Notes: generated by a model not told the origin, from the sequence alone. A DNA stretch of 64,000 nucleotides from Tepidibacter aestuarii (GCF_934924865.1 NZ_OW235315.1:1550001-1614000); one strand, 5' to 3'; counted from the first letter of the stretch, positions 17,094 through 27,166 are shown. Translations and numbers: made by a program.

Positions 17094-18737
17094 ATGACAA
17101 ATTATTTTGCAGCGTTAGTTGATGAGTTGTACCAATTAGGTGTGCGTGAAGTTGTAATTAGTCCAGGCTCACGATCTACACCATTGTCTTTATTATTTTG
17201 TGAACATGATTTTAAAACTTTTATTAATATAGATGAACGATCAGCTGCTTTCTTTGCACTTGGTATCGCAAAAGAATACGAAAGACCTGTTGTATTAGTT
17301 TGTACTTCAGGTTCTGCAGTTGCAAACTACTTCCCTGCAATTGTTGAAGCAAAATATTCAAGAATACCATTAATTATTTTAACAGCTGATCGACCACATG
17401 AATTGCGTCATGTTGGAGCACCTCAGGCAATTGATCAAAATAAAATATTTAACGATTATACAAAATATTATGAAGAATTATCATTACCTGAAGAAAATAT
17501 GTGTTCCTATGTAAGAGCTGTTATGCAAAAAGCATATTCAATTTCTATGACAAAAGGATATGGGGTATCTCATATTAACGTACCGATTCGTGAACCTTTA
17601 ATTCCAGATTGGGATAACTTGGATTTTACTATAGGACGTTATAAAAATAAATTTGAGTATATAAAAGGCGAAGTTGAATTTTCCATTGACGATTTGATTT
17701 TTAAAAATAAGAATGGACTTATAATTTGTGGTGGGGATGCTTATTCAAATTATCATGAAGAAGTATTGAAGTTAGGAGAAAGGTTAAAAGCACCTATACT
17801 AGCTGATCCAATTTCAAATTTAAGAAATTATTCAAAAGATATAATTATTGATAGTTATGATGCATTTTTAAAAGATGATGAGATAAAAAAAGAATTAAAG
17901 CCTGAATATATCATTCATTTTGGGCAAGTTCCTATTTCAAAACGTTTACACCAATTCTTGTCTATGCATAAAAATGCTTTATACATTCAAGTTGATGAGA
18001 CATTCGAATATCGTAATCCATCTTTATCTACTCAAAAATATGTTCTTTCATCACCAAGAGTGTTTGCCAATTCTATTCGTATACAAAACAGTAATACAGA
18101 GTATTTAGGTAAATGGATAAAATATCAGAAAAAAATGCGAAAACAATTGAATAGTGTAAATAATGAAACAAACTTATTTGAAGGAAAGTTGATTCAGAAG
18201 ATACAAAATATGATGCGAGTGGAAAGTAGGTTAGTTATTTCAAATAGTATGGCGATTCGAGATGTAGATTACTTTTTTGAATCAAAAAATCAAAAAATAA
18301 AAATATTGTGTAATAGAGGGGCAAATGGAATAGATGGTACTATCTCAACTGCACTAGGTGTATCTACATCAGATAAACCAACTGTTTTGTTAACAGGGGA
18401 TCTATCCTTTTACCATGATCTAAATGGATTATTAATTGGAAAAACACACAATTTGAATTTGACTATTATATTACTTAATAATGATGGTGGAGGAATATTT
18501 AGGTATTTACCACAGAGTAAAGAAAAGCATTTTGACTATTTATTCTTAACACAACATGGTATGAATTTTGAAGGTACAAAACATTTGTATGATGTAACAT
18601 ATTATGAAGCAGAGGACTATAATTCATTTGAAAGTGTTTTCAATCAAGCAATATCGTTAGAAGGAATTAAATTGATTGAAGTAAAAATTGATTCACAGTT
18701 AAGTAAGGGATTACATGATAAATATACAACATTATAG
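17094..18737 (+). CDS. menD: SEPHCHC synthase
   Basis: 547-aa thiamine-diphosphate enzyme joining isochorismate and 2-oxoglutarate to give SEPHCHC. The N-terminus has the MenD signature [12 protein letters not shown] and a ThDP glutamate region ([13 protein letters not shown]). The C-terminal ThDP motif is [12 protein letters not shown]...NNDGGG. ATG 17094 is taken as the start: it gives the canonical [16 protein letters not shown]-terminus. The in-frame ATG at 17064 would overlap menF and lacks a ribosome binding site. The ribosome binding site GTGGTGA is modest, suggesting coupling to menF. Confidence 0.94.
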   Translation: MTNYFAALVDELYQLGVREVVISPGSRSTPLSLLFCEHDFKTFINIDERSAAFFALGIAKEYERPVVLVCTSGSAVANYFPAIVEAKYSRIPLIILTADRPHELRHVGAPQAIDQNKIFNDYTKYYEELSLPEENMCSYVRAVMQKAYSISMTKGYGVSHINVPIREPLIPDWDNLDFTIGRYKNKFEYIKGEVEFSIDDLIFKNKNGLIICGGDAYSNYHEEVLKLGERLKAPILADPISNLRNYSKDIIIDSYDAFLKDDEIKKELKPEYIIHFGQVPISKRLHQFLSMHKNALYIQVDETFEYRNPSLSTQKYVLSSPRVFANSIRIQNSNTEYLGKWIKYQKKMRKQLNSVNNETNLFEGKLIQKIQNMMRVESRLVISNSMAIRDVDYFFESKNQKIKILCNRGANGIDGTISTALGVSTSDKPTVLLTGDLSFYHDLNGLLIGKTHNLNLTIILLNNDGGGIFRYLPQSKEKHFDYLFLTQHGMNFEGTKHLYDVTYYEAEDYNSFESVFNQAISLEGIKLIEVKIDSQLSKGLHDKYTTL

Positions 18738-18743
18738 GGTGGT

Positions 18744-19538
18744 ATGATGTTTATTGAAATTGAAAATATTAGATATCACATTCAGATAAAAGGTGAAGGT
18801 AAACCACTTATTTGTTTACATGGTTTTTCTGAAAATGTAAATACATGGAAATTAATTAAATTAGACGGTTATCAGTTAATATTTATAGATTTTATCGGAC
18901 ATGGAAAAAGTGATAAACCACTTTCTCGTAAGTACTATAGCTTGAAAGTAATGATAAAACATTTAAATAATTTAATCCATAAATTAGGCTTTAATAAATA
19001 TTCAATGCTAGGTTACTCTATGGGAGGTAGAATTGCACTTGCCTATGCACTAACTTATTCAAATGAAATAGATAAACTTATTTTAGAAAGTGCATCTTAT
19101 GGTGAATGTGGGTTTATAAATCGATTAAAACGACGCAAAAATGAATTAAATCTAGCCAAAGATATAAGAAAAAATGGAGTTGAGTGGTTCAATGAATATT
19201 GGGAGAATTTAAGTATTTTTGATTCACAAAGAAAATTACCAGAAGATATTATTGATGGTATAAGAAAAAGGCGTTTATTAAATGAAGGTTACGCACTTTC
19301 AAATACATTAATATGTACAGGACAAGGTAAATTCCCATGTTTGAAAAATAAAATAGTTAATTTATCCATGCCTGTATTATATATTAGCGGAGAATATGAT
19401 AAAAAATACAAAAAAGTGGGTAATGATTTTGAAAAATTAAATTTAAATATAAATCACAAAACAATAAATGGTGTAGGGCACAATACTCATATTGAAGATC
19501 CTAATGCATTTGTTAAGGCTTTAAGTGAATTTTTATAA
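18744..19538 (+). CDS. menH: SHCHC synthase, alpha/beta hydrolase
   Basis: 264 aa. Eliminates pyruvate from SEPHCHC to give SHCHC. Alpha/beta-hydrolase hallmarks: LHGFSEN (oxyanion region), nucleophile elbow GYSMGG (Ser in LGYSMGGRIALAYAL), Asp in the SGEYD segment and the terminal His in GVGHNTHIED. GGGTGG lies 4-7 nt before tandem ATGs (18744, 18747). It is 6 nt from menD, inside the operon. Confidence 0.9.
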   Translation: MMFIEIENIRYHIQIKGEGKPLICLHGFSENVNTWKLIKLDGYQLIFIDFIGHGKSDKPLSRKYYSLKVMIKHLNNLIHKLGFNKYSMLGYSMGGRIALAYALTYSNEIDKLILESASYGECGFINRLKRRKNELNLAKDIRKNGVEWFNEYWENLSIFDSQRKLPEDIIDGIRKRRLLNEGYALSNTLICTGQGKFPCLKNKIVNLSMPVLYISGEYDKKYKKVGNDFEKLNLNINHKTINGVGHNTHIEDPNAFVKALSEFL

Positions 19539-19566
19539 ATAAAATAATTTTAAAAGGAGTGTTAAT

Positions 19567-20409
19567 ATGAATAAGTTTCCTTGGAAAGAGTTAGATCGTA
19601 ACTACGAAGACATTATTTATGAAACATATGATGGAATTGCTAAAATTACAATTAATCGTCCACACGTACGTAATGCATTTCGTCCTAAGACAATCATGGA
19701 ATTGATTGAGGCTTTTACAATAGCTCGTGAAGATAATAATGTAGGAGTTATTGTGTTAACAGGCGCAAATCATGGACAAGGTGAAGATAAAGAAGCATTT
19801 TGTTCTGGAGGAGATCAAAAGGTAAGAGGTAACGGAGGATATATAGGAGACGACAATATTCCACGTTTAAATGTTTTAGATCTTCAGCGTTTAATTCGTG
19901 TTATTCCAAAGCCGGTTATTGCCATGGTTAATGGGTATGCAATTGGTGGAGGACATGTACTTCATATAGTATGCGACTTAACAATTGCATCTGAAAATGC
20001 CAAATTTGGACAAACAGGACCAAAAGTAGGTTCTTTTGATGCTGGATATGGTGCTGGATATTTAGCACGTATGGTTGGTCATAAAAAAGCACGTGAAATT
20101 TGGTATTTATGCCGTCAATATACTGCAAAGGAAGCACTTGATATGGGGTTAGTAAACACTGTTGTTCCATTTGATAAGTTAGAAGAAGAAACAGTACAGT
20201 GGGCAAAAGAAATACTTGAGCATTCACCTACTGCATTACGTTTCTTAAAAGCATCATTTAATGCAGATACAGATGGGTTAGCTGGTTTACAGCAATTAGC
20301 AGGAGATGCTACATTATTATTTTATACAACAGATGAAGCAAAAGAAGGAAGAGACGCATTTAAAGAAAAAAGAAAGCCTGATTTTGATAAGTTTCCTAAA
20401 TATCCATAA
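19567..20409 (+). CDS. menB: 1,4-dihydroxy-2-naphthoyl-CoA synthase
   Basis: 280 aa, crotonase fold. Cyclises o-succinylbenzoyl-CoA to DHNA-CoA. MenB-specific features: N-terminal [35 protein letters not shown] (oxyanion hole), [15 protein letters not shown] and the C-terminal [16 protein letters not shown] tail. AAGGAG lies before ATG. It is fifth in the operon, 28 nt after menH. Confidence 0.96.
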   Translation: MNKFPWKELDRNYEDIIYETYDGIAKITINRPHVRNAFRPKTIMELIEAFTIAREDNNVGVIVLTGANHGQGEDKEAFCSGGDQKVRGNGGYIGDDNIPRLNVLDLQRLIRVIPKPVIAMVNGYAIGGGHVLHIVCDLTIASENAKFGQTGPKVGSFDAGYGAGYLARMVGHKKAREIWYLCRQYTAKEALDMGLVNTVVPFDKLEEETVQWAKEILEHSPTALRFLKASFNADTDGLAGLQQLAGDATLLFYTTDEAKEGRDAFKEKRKPDFDKFPKYP

Positions 20410-20421
20410 AAAGGTGAGAAG

Positions 20422-21765
20422 ATGAATTGGCTTAAAAAACATAGTTTTGAAAAAAAAAATAAAAAGTTTATTAATAACCTAACATTTGGAGAAGTTTATG
20501 AGAGGGTAGGCGATTTATCTAAAAAGCTATATCCATATGTAAAAAATGAGAAAAGAGTTGCAATTTATTCAGATAATTCAGTTGATATGGCAATTTTCTT
20601 TTTAGCACTTCAATATTTAGAAAAAGAAGTATTGATGGTAAACACAAGACTTACAGATGAGGAAATAACAAAGCAATTAAAAACACTAAATATTGAAGTA
20701 GTATTTTCTTATAACAACAAATTTATATCATTTAATCAAGTATATAAAAGTGAAAAGGAAGATATAAAATTAGTTGAGGAATTCAATGAAGAAAAAATTG
20801 CTGTTATTATGAATACAAGTGCAACAACAGGTGAGTTTAAATCAGTTCCTATTAGGTGGAAACAGTTTTATTCTCATGTAAAAGCATCACAAAAAAGTAT
20901 TGGATTAACAGATGAAGACAATTGGCTTGTTGTACTACCTATGTATCATATTGGCGGATTAGCTATACTAATAAGAAGCTTATACAATGGAACACAAATT
21001 ACTATATTAGAAAAATTTGATGAAGAACAAGTTATAAAGTTAATTGAAATCAGTAGAATTAATATGATATCAGTTGTGCCAACTATGCTCAATAGAATTG
21101 TTGATGAAGTTAAAAAACATAATTTACGCGTGGTCTTGGTAGGCGGAGAGTTTATTCCAAAACCTTTAGTTGGAAAAAGTATAATAAAAAACATTCCTAT
21201 ATATAAAACCTATGGAATGACAGAGACAACAAGCCAATCTACTACTTTTTCAGTATTAAAGTATGCAGATAAAATTGATTCAGTAGGATTACCACTTGGG
21301 GGAGTAGATGTTCGGATTAAAAATCCTGATGAAAAAGGAATAGGTGAAGTTCAAATTAAAAGTCCAATGTTAATGGATGGGTATATTGGAAAAGAAAATA
21401 TTTCTGATTATTTTAATACAGAAGATGTTGGTTATATAGATGAAGATGGATTTTTGTATATACTTGATCGAAGAAAAAATATAATTATATCTGGTGGAGA
21501 AAATATTTATCCAAAAGAAATTGAAAACATATTATATTCACATCCAAAAATAAATGAATGTGCAGTTGTTGGAAAGAAAGATGAACGATGGGGACAAGTT
21601 CCTGTTCTATACATTGTATCTTCATTAGATAAAGATACAATATTAAGCTATCTTTCAGATAAAATAGCAAAATACAAACTTCCAAAAGAAATTAATCATT
21701 TGGATGAGCTTCCTAAAAATGCATCAGGTAAAATATTAAAAAAGAATTTAAAAGAGGTTGATTAA
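20422..21765 (+). CDS. menE: o-Succinylbenzoate-CoA ligase
   Basis: 447-aa ANL-family adenylating enzyme activating OSB with ATP and CoA. It has the P-loop-like MNTSATTGEFKSVP (shorter than the usual S/T-S/T-G-T-T-G), KTYGMTETTSQ (A5), DVGYIDEDGFLYILDRRKN (A7/A8 hinge) and the catalytic lysine in PKNASGKILKKNL (A10). GGTGAG lies before ATG. The stop TAA abuts the menC ATG with no gap. Confidence 0.93.
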   Translation: MNWLKKHSFEKKNKKFINNLTFGEVYERVGDLSKKLYPYVKNEKRVAIYSDNSVDMAIFFLALQYLEKEVLMVNTRLTDEEITKQLKTLNIEVVFSYNNKFISFNQVYKSEKEDIKLVEEFNEEKIAVIMNTSATTGEFKSVPIRWKQFYSHVKASQKSIGLTDEDNWLVVLPMYHIGGLAILIRSLYNGTQITILEKFDEEQVIKLIEISRINMISVVPTMLNRIVDEVKKHNLRVVLVGGEFIPKPLVGKSIIKNIPIYKTYGMTETTSQSTTFSVLKYADKIDSVGLPLGGVDVRIKNPDEKGIGEVQIKSPMLMDGYIGKENISDYFNTEDVGYIDEDGFLYILDRRKNIIISGGENIYPKEIENILYSHPKINECAVVGKKDERWGQVPVLYIVSSLDKDTILSYLSDKIAKYKLPKEINHLDELPKNASGKILKKNLKEVD

Positions 21766-22881
21766 ATGAAAATTGATAGAATAGAACTTTTTCATGTTAA
21801 AATACCATTAAATTTCATATTCAAATCATCACAAACTACTCTAAATCATAGAGAGACAATTATAATTAAAGCAGTAGATGAACTTGGGAATAGTGGTTAT
21901 GGAGAAGTAGTTGCATTTAATGAACCATTTTATACAAATGAAACATTGAGAGATTCTAAGAATGTATTAATAAATAAATATATACAAAAGCTGATTAATA
22001 AAGATATTAAACACCCATTTGATATACACAAATGGGTTGATTTATCATATCCAATGGCACTTGCAGGCTTAGAAAATGCTCTGGTAGATTTGTACTCTAA
22101 GAGTAAGAAAAAACCAATTATGGATATTGTATTTAATGAAGAGACTAATAATGAAATATATGGTGGAATTACATTAGGAGATATAGATATTCCAAGTCTT
22201 ATTAAACAAATTGATAATTATCAAAATCAGGGATATACACGTTTTAAAATAAAGATTAAACCAAAAGACGGATTTATAAAATTAGGGGCTATTAGAGAAA
22301 AATATCCTGATATTCAACTGTTAGCAGATGCAAATAAAAGTTATAAGATTGAACAAATTGAAATGATAAAGAAGCTTGATTCACTAAACTTACTTTGTAT
22401 TGAAGAACCCCTAGATTCAGGGAATTTTCTAGAATATCAAAAACTTCAAGAAGCGATGAATACACCTATATGCTTGGATGAAAGCATTGAAACAATTGAT
22501 GATTTAAAAACAGCAATTGAGTTAAAATCTTTGAAAGTAGTAAATTTAAAAGCTGGGCGTATTGGTGGAATGTATTACGCAAAGCAAATGATTGAATTAT
22601 GTAGAAAAAATAATATTAAGTACTGGATAGGAAGTATGCTTGAAAGTGGTATTTCTAAAATACTACATGTTCATTTAGCAAGCTTAAAAGATACGTATAT
22701 CCCTGGAGATTTATCATCATCAAAGCGTTACTTTAAAAAAGATTTAATTAAACCAGAAGTCACATCCGAAAATGGGATTATTAAAGTACCAAAAGGCTGT
22801 GGTTTAGGAGTAGAGGTTGATGAAAATACATTAAAAAATTATACAATTGACTACATCCAAATAGGTGGTGAGAAGCATTAA
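21766..22881 (+). CDS. menC: o-Succinylbenzoate synthase
   Basis: 371 aa, enolase superfamily, muconate-lactonising subgroup. Dehydrates SHCHC to OSB. Catalytic features: KIKIKP (Lys pair), metal ligands LLADANK, CIEEPLD and CLDESIE, and the second Lys in NLKAGRIGGM. It begins right after the menE stop and ends overlapping the next gene, so the three are translationally coupled. Confidence 0.94.
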   Translation: MKIDRIELFHVKIPLNFIFKSSQTTLNHRETIIIKAVDELGNSGYGEVVAFNEPFYTNETLRDSKNVLINKYIQKLINKDIKHPFDIHKWVDLSYPMALAGLENALVDLYSKSKKKPIMDIVFNEETNNEIYGGITLGDIDIPSLIKQIDNYQNQGYTRFKIKIKPKDGFIKLGAIREKYPDIQLLADANKSYKIEQIEMIKKLDSLNLLCIEEPLDSGNFLEYQKLQEAMNTPICLDESIETIDDLKTAIELKSLKVVNLKAGRIGGMYYAKQMIELCRKNNIKYWIGSMLESGISKILHVHLASLKDTYIPGDLSSSKRYFKKDLIKPEVTSENGIIKVPKGCGLGVEVDENTLKNYTIDYIQIGGEKH

Positions 22882-23254
22882 TTTAATAGAAGGATTAAAT
22901 ATTGAGTATATTAGAGTAAATGATAATGAGCTAGAAGCTAAAATGAATTTAACACAGTTTCATGATCAAACGTTTGGTTATTTACATGGAGGTGCAACAA
23001 TAGCATTTGGAGAAACAATTGCAGGTTATGCGTCAAATAAAAGAATAAACAAAAATCAAGTAGCAGTAGGCCAAACGATTACTGCAAATCATATGAAAGC
23101 AAAAAAAATAGAAGGCTATATTATTGCAAAAGGGAGAATTATGCATAACGGAAAAACTTCTCATGTTTGGAGCATTGAGATGTTTGATGAAAATAATATA
23201 TTAATTTCGCATATAACAGTTACAAATTCTATTATTAAACTAAATAAACGCTAG
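22865..23254 (+). CDS. Hotdog-fold thioesterase, probable DHNA-CoA thioesterase
   Basis: About 129 aa, PaaI/4HBT type: HDQTFGYLHGGATIAFGETIAGYAS contains the HGG motif and the catalytic acidic residue position. Context between menC and menA argues for hydrolysis of DHNA-CoA to DHNA, the MenI step; other PaaI substrates cannot be excluded. The start is uncertain: GTG at 22865 or 22868 inside the end of menC, or a non-standard ATT at 22877 that better fits the GGTGGTGAG ribosome binding site. Confidence 0.82.
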   Translation: MVRSINLIEGLNIEYIRVNDNELEAKMNLTQFHDQTFGYLHGGATIAFGETIAGYASNKRINKNQVAVGQTITANHMKAKKIEGYIIAKGRIMHNGKTSHVWSIEMFDENNILISHITVTNSIIKLNKR

Positions 23255-23304
23255 TTGTTTACAAAATATGGAATATACTTGCTTAATTGAATAGAGGTGA
23301 GAAA

Positions 23305-24204
23305 ATGAGTTTTAAGACAATAATTAAATTAATGGACATAAAAACTCTTGTTGCAGGGGTTATTCCAGTATTATTGGGGTCAATTTATTCATGGTATGAG
23401 TTTGGACAAATAAATTTGGTTTATCTTATATTATTGATGATTTCTATGATGCTGATACAAAGTGCAACTAACATGATTAATGATTATTTTGATTTTAAAC
23501 GTGGAGCAGATAGTGAAGAAAAAGCGGATGAAAAAGCTTTAGTTAGTGGTGAGATTACTCCAAAACAAGTTTTGTTTATCATACTAATATATCAACTTGT
23601 TGCCTGTACAATTGCTATTTTTATTTCCAGCAGAACAAGCTATAATATTTTACTTGTTGGTGTTGTAGGTGTTATGATTTCGATTTTATATGCTTTTGGG
23701 CCTTTACCTATCTCATACACTCCAATGGGCGAAATTGTGTCTGGAATGACAATGGGGATTGGTATAACAACAACAGTGATTTATATACATTCAGGTGTAT
23801 TTAATTTAAATACAGTATTAGTAGCAGCTCCTACTGTAGTATATATTGGGACTATACTATTATCTAATAATTTAAGTGATTTAAAAGGGGATAAAGAAGC
23901 AGGAAGAAAAACATTACCAATACTTATAGGCATTGAAAATTCTGAGAAACTGTGGGTTTTTAATGTAATAATGCTAATTGTATTGACGCTTGTATTAATA
24001 TTAATAGGTATTTATCCTATAGCTGTATTAGTATTTACTATTCTATTATTTCCTTATAAGTCAGTTTCAAATTTTTTATCTTATAATAAGAATGTTAATA
24101 CAAAAGGAAGAACAATGGGACTTATAGGTAAGGTTGGATTAAAATATCATTTATCTGTGATTACTGGATTATTAATCTCAATCATGTTTAAGGCAGGTGT
24201 CTAA
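23305..24204 (+). CDS. menA: 1,4-Dihydroxy-2-naphthoate prenyltransferase
   Basis: 299-aa UbiA-family integral membrane enzyme attaching the polyprenyl chain to DHNA. The first Asp-rich motif is NMINDYFDFKRGAD and the second is NNLSDLKGDKEAGRKT; about eight or nine TM helices. ATG 23305 is chosen over the TTG at 23287 because GAGGTGAG lies upstream. It is followed by menG after 6 nt. Confidence 0.93.
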   Translation: MSFKTIIKLMDIKTLVAGVIPVLLGSIYSWYEFGQINLVYLILLMISMMLIQSATNMINDYFDFKRGADSEEKADEKALVSGEITPKQVLFIILIYQLVACTIAIFISSRTSYNILLVGVVGVMISILYAFGPLPISYTPMGEIVSGMTMGIGITTTVIYIHSGVFNLNTVLVAAPTVVYIGTILLSNNLSDLKGDKEAGRKTLPILIGIENSEKLWVFNVIMLIVLTLVLILIGIYPIAVLVFTILLFPYKSVSNFLSYNKNVNTKGRTMGLIGKVGLKYHLSVITGLLISIMFKAGV

Positions 24205-24210
24205 AAACAA

Positions 24211-24912
24211 ATGAATAAAGAAGAAAAAGTATATGAAACGTTTCAAAATATCTCACAGGATTATGACAAATTAAATGACATAATTAGCTTTAATATGCAT
24301 AAAAGATGGAAAAGAGACACTATTAAGCATCTAAACATAGTAGAAGATTCAAAATTGCTAGATGTATGCTGTGGTACAGGTGATTTTAGCATTATGTTAT
24401 CTTCGGAAATTGATAAAAAAATAAGTGTTATCGGTCTAGATTTTTCAGAGAACATGCTATCTGTTGCAAGAGAGAAAAAGGAGCAATATAAATTAGATAA
24501 TGTTGAGTTTATTCATGGAAATGCCATGGATCTGCCTTTTGAAGATAACACTTTTGATAATGTAACTATAGGATTTGGGCTGAGAAATACACCTGATTAT
24601 GAAAAAGCAATTAGTGAAATGATGCGTGTTGTAAAGCCTGGTGGAAAGGTTGCTTGTTTAGATACATCACATCCTACTTTTCCAATTTATAAACAATTAT
24701 ACTGGTTTTACTTTAAAAATATAATGCCAAGAATAGGACAATTATTCTCAAAACATAGAAAAGAATATCAGTGGTTAAATGATTCAACTGAACAATTTTT
24801 AAGTAAAAAGGAATTAAAAGATTTATTTTCAAAGGTAGGCTTTAAAAATGTAAAAGTAAAGTCCTATGTAGGAGGCTGTGCAGCCTTACACATAGGAGTA
24901 AAAGGCAAATAA
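24211..24912 (+). CDS. menG: Demethylmenaquinone methyltransferase
   Basis: 233 aa, UbiE/MenG class I SAM methyltransferase performing the last step to menaquinone. It has YDKLNDIISFNMHKRWK, the SAM-binding DVCCGTGDFS, VDL-like GLDFSENML and the UbiE signature TIGFGLRNTPDYEKAI. It ends 15 nt before tatA, so the Tat genes continue the operon. Confidence 0.94.
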   Translation: MNKEEKVYETFQNISQDYDKLNDIISFNMHKRWKRDTIKHLNIVEDSKLLDVCCGTGDFSIMLSSEIDKKISVIGLDFSENMLSVAREKKEQYKLDNVEFIHGNAMDLPFEDNTFDNVTIGFGLRNTPDYEKAISEMMRVVKPGGKVACLDTSHPTFPIYKQLYWFYFKNIMPRIGQLFSKHRKEYQWLNDSTEQFLSKKELKDLFSKVGFKNVKVKSYVGGCAALHIGVKGK

Positions 24913-24927
24913 TAGGAGGGGAAAAAC

Positions 24928-25110
24928 ATGGTGTTTAATATTGGTGTAACAGAGATTCTTATAATTTCAGTAGCTGGATACTTAATTCTAGGACCTAAGA
25001 GACTTCCTGAGATAGGTAAAAAAGCGGGTGAAGCAGTGAGAAAAATATCTAAAGAGACAGAAGGAATTAATAACGAAATAAAAGAGATAAAAGAAGCGGT
25101 AACAAAATAA
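24928..25110 (+). CDS. tatA: TatA/E-type twin-arginine translocase subunit
   Basis: 60 aa: a short periplasmic N-terminus, one TM helix (ILIISVAGYLILG), then the TatA hinge GPKRLPEIGKKAGEAVRK and an acidic amphipathic tail. With TatC it forms the translocation pore for folded proteins. AGGAGGGG lies before ATG. Being at the end of the men operon links Tat export to respiration; the likely cargo is RdhA. Confidence 0.92.
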   Translation: MVFNIGVTEILIISVAGYLILGPKRLPEIGKKAGEAVRKISKETEGINNEIKEIKEAVTK

Positions 25111-25136
25111 TAAGTGATAAGAAGTAGGTGAATAAG

Positions 25137-25871
25137 ATGACAGATCATGAAGAAATATGGATGGATCATTTAAAAGAAATACGCAAACGATGTATTAGAG
25201 TTTTAATATTTTTTGTTATTGCATTAGTTACTGCTTTTTCCTTTGTTCCAAGAATTCTTGATTTTATTACATTAACATCTACATTAGTAAATGTAGATTT
25301 GAATGTATTCAACATTACAGATCCTTTATTGCTCCATCTTAAAATTGCATCAATTGTAGCTTTTATTGCTTCTTTTCCATACCTTATTATGCAGTTATGG
25401 TTATTTCTTAAACCAGGATTAACAAAAAGCGAAAGAAGGTTTATATATAAATACATTCCAATGATTTTTATTCTTTTTATATCAGGAATAGCATTTTCTT
25501 ATTTTGTTCTTGTTCCATACTATATTAGGTTTTCTCAGCAACTTGCAGGAAGCACTGATTTGAATATTGTTATGGGAGCTAACACATATATTGATTTTTT
25601 AAGCAAAATGTTATTGTACTTTGGACTTATTTTTCAATTTCCTGTATTAGTTTTTGTTCTTTCATATATTCAGGTGGTAAGTTCACAACTACTAAAAGTC
25701 ATTCGTAAATATGCTTATTTTGGTTTATTAATTGTTTGTGCATTTATTACTCCACCAGATCCGATATCAATGGGAATTGCTTTAGTTCCTTTAGCGTTTC
25801 TTTATGAAATTAGTATATTGCTATGCAAAGTTAATGAGAGAAAAAGAAGAAACAAATTAAAAACTAGCTAA
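25137..25871 (+). CDS. tatC: Twin-arginine translocase subunit TatC
   Basis: 244 aa with six TM helices and the family landmarks: N-terminal MDHLKEIRKR (signal-binding surface), FKPGLTKSERRF after TM2 and FITPPDPISMG near TM6. It recognises the RR signal peptide. The start is ATG 25137, with TAGGTGA upstream; the GTG at 25128 is less well placed. The last codons (KLKTS, stop) lie in the palindromic terminator. Confidence 0.94.
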   Translation: MTDHEEIWMDHLKEIRKRCIRVLIFFVIALVTAFSFVPRILDFITLTSTLVNVDLNVFNITDPLLLHLKIASIVAFIASFPYLIMQLWLFLKPGLTKSERRFIYKYIPMIFILFISGIAFSYFVLVPYYIRFSQQLAGSTDLNIVMGANTYIDFLSKMLLYFGLIFQFPVLVFVLSYIQVVSSQLLKVIRKYAYFGLLIVCAFITPPDPISMGIALVPLAFLYEISILLCKVNERKRRNKLKTS

Positions 25872-25890
25872 ATATTTAGCTAGTTTTTAA
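25857..25890. terminator. Perfect 34-bp palindromic bidirectional terminator
   Basis: TTAAAAACTAGCTAAAT followed by its exact reverse complement. It ends the men-tat operon and the convergent regulator gene, and encodes the C-terminus KLKTS of both proteins. Confidence 0.9.
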
Positions 25891-26775
25891 TTTGTTTAAT
25901 CTATTTTGGACAAATGTATTGAAATGTTCATCGTCAGAATATTTAATCAACTTATGTAGCCTTAATGCTTGATTGTACCATGATTTAAATGCTGTTTCCT
26001 TTTTCAAGCGATAACATAATTCGCTTTTCAAAAAATATAGTTCTGGCAAAATAGTATGGGTATTGTTTTTTTTACAGTAATCAATAGCATAATCGAGGTA
26101 TTCAGATGATTCTTTTAGCTTTGACATATCGAGGCAAACACAAATTAAATGCATATAAAATCTAGATATGATGGCATAAGTATGAAGAAATTTTATATGT
26201 TTAATATATTCTTTTATATTAATTAAATGAGTATATGCCTCTTCTTTTTGATTATTTAATGAAAGAAAAAAACCATAAAGAAACATTAGTGAGAATTCTA
26301 TATCATTAGGTACTGTTCCTTCAGTATAAGTAAGGTTTAATATATTTTTTATTTCACCTATTCCAAATTGATAATTTTGATTTAACATGGTCATACTAAA
26401 ACATTTAAATAGTTTGATTATCTGTATATCTTGAATTGATTTAACATCAAGTTCTTTTTCTTTTTCAGTTATTAATCTATAAATATTTTTAAAATCATGT
26501 CTTTCAGCATTAAAGAATAGTTGGTTTAATAATTCATTCACTTGTAAAGACCCAGATGATTCAATTAATCTAAATAAATACTCTGGAGTAATACCTAATT
26601 TGTTCGTTATTTGTCTTAATATAACTGAACTAGGACAACGCTCTCCATTTTCTATTCGAGTAATATATGAAACAGAACAAATATCATCTGCAAGTTGAGA
26701 TCTAGACATATTACTTTTTTTGCGTAGATCTTTGATGAGGGGTCCTATTTTTGTATAGTAATTAGTCTTTTCCAT
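25876..26775 (-). CDS. XRE-family HTH/TPR regulator 1 of the rdh island
   Basis: 299 aa. Residues 10-68 are an HTH_3 domain (IKDLRKKSNMSRSQLADDI..SYITRIENGERCPSS); about residues 75-290 are helical repeats of TPR type. The layout resembles RRNPP-type regulators (PlcR, NprR, Rgg), which sense peptides, but no pheromone gene is visible. Three related copies accompany the other rdh modules. Divergent from rdhC-1 with an operator array between; AAGGAGG lies before ATG. I infer control of the neighbouring rdh genes. The ligand is unknown; known rdh regulators are CRP/FNR, MarR or two-component types. Confidence 0.85.
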   Translation of the reverse strand: MEKTNYYTKIGPLIKDLRKKSNMSRSQLADDICSVSYITRIENGERCPSSVILRQITNKLGITPEYLFRLIESSGSLQVNELLNQLFFNAERHDFKNIYRLITEKEKELDVKSIQDIQIIKLFKCFSMTMLNQNYQFGIGEIKNILNLTYTEGTVPNDIEFSLMFLYGFFLSLNNQKEEAYTHLINIKEYIKHIKFLHTYAIISRFYMHLICVCLDMSKLKESSEYLDYAIDYCKKNNTHTILPELYFLKSELCYRLKKETAFKSWYNQALRLHKLIKYSDDEHFNTFVQNRLNKLKTS

Positions 26776-26871
26776 TTTATCCTCCTTATAAAATAGAATT
26801 GAAAAGTTTGTGTTTTTGTATATTTTGAATTATTTATACATTACATAACATAATAATACATAATCTAAAAA

Positions 26872-26960
26872 GTGACAATAGTAAAAAAACATAACAGTAG
26901 TAAAAAGTGACTATTGTCATTTTACGATGACTATTGTCACTTTTTGATGACAATGTTCAT
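26872..26960. promoter_or_regulatory. Array of four or five dyad operators between regulator 1 and rdhC-1
   Basis: TGACAATAGTAA (26873-26884), a weaker TAACAGTAGTAA (26892-26903), perfect TGACTATTGTCA twice (26908-26919, 26928-26939) and TGACAATGTTCA (26948-26959). The last three are spaced exactly 20 bp, about two helical turns, so on one DNA face. Candidate -10 elements for rdhC-1 are TATAAT 26971-26976 and TATAAA 26982-26987. Confidence 0.7.
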
Positions 26961-27125
26961 TTGATGAGATTATAATGAATTTATAAACCAGTAAATGTTA
27001 TTTGATTAACAAGAATATATATAAACCTCATTCAATTCTTAAAACTCTTATAGATTTATAAGTGTACCACTAAATCAACAAAAATTATACATGTATCTAG
27101 TCAACAGAAAGTATTTGCAATTAAG

Positions 27126-27166
27126 AAACATATTTTTTAGTATTAACAAACATATTTTTTAGTATT
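27126..27166. repeat. Tandem direct repeat in the rdhC-1 leader
   Basis: AAACATATTTTTTAGTATT occurs at 27126-27144 and 27148-27166, just before the ribosome binding site. Only one related unit is seen before rdhC-2. Confidence 0.6.
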
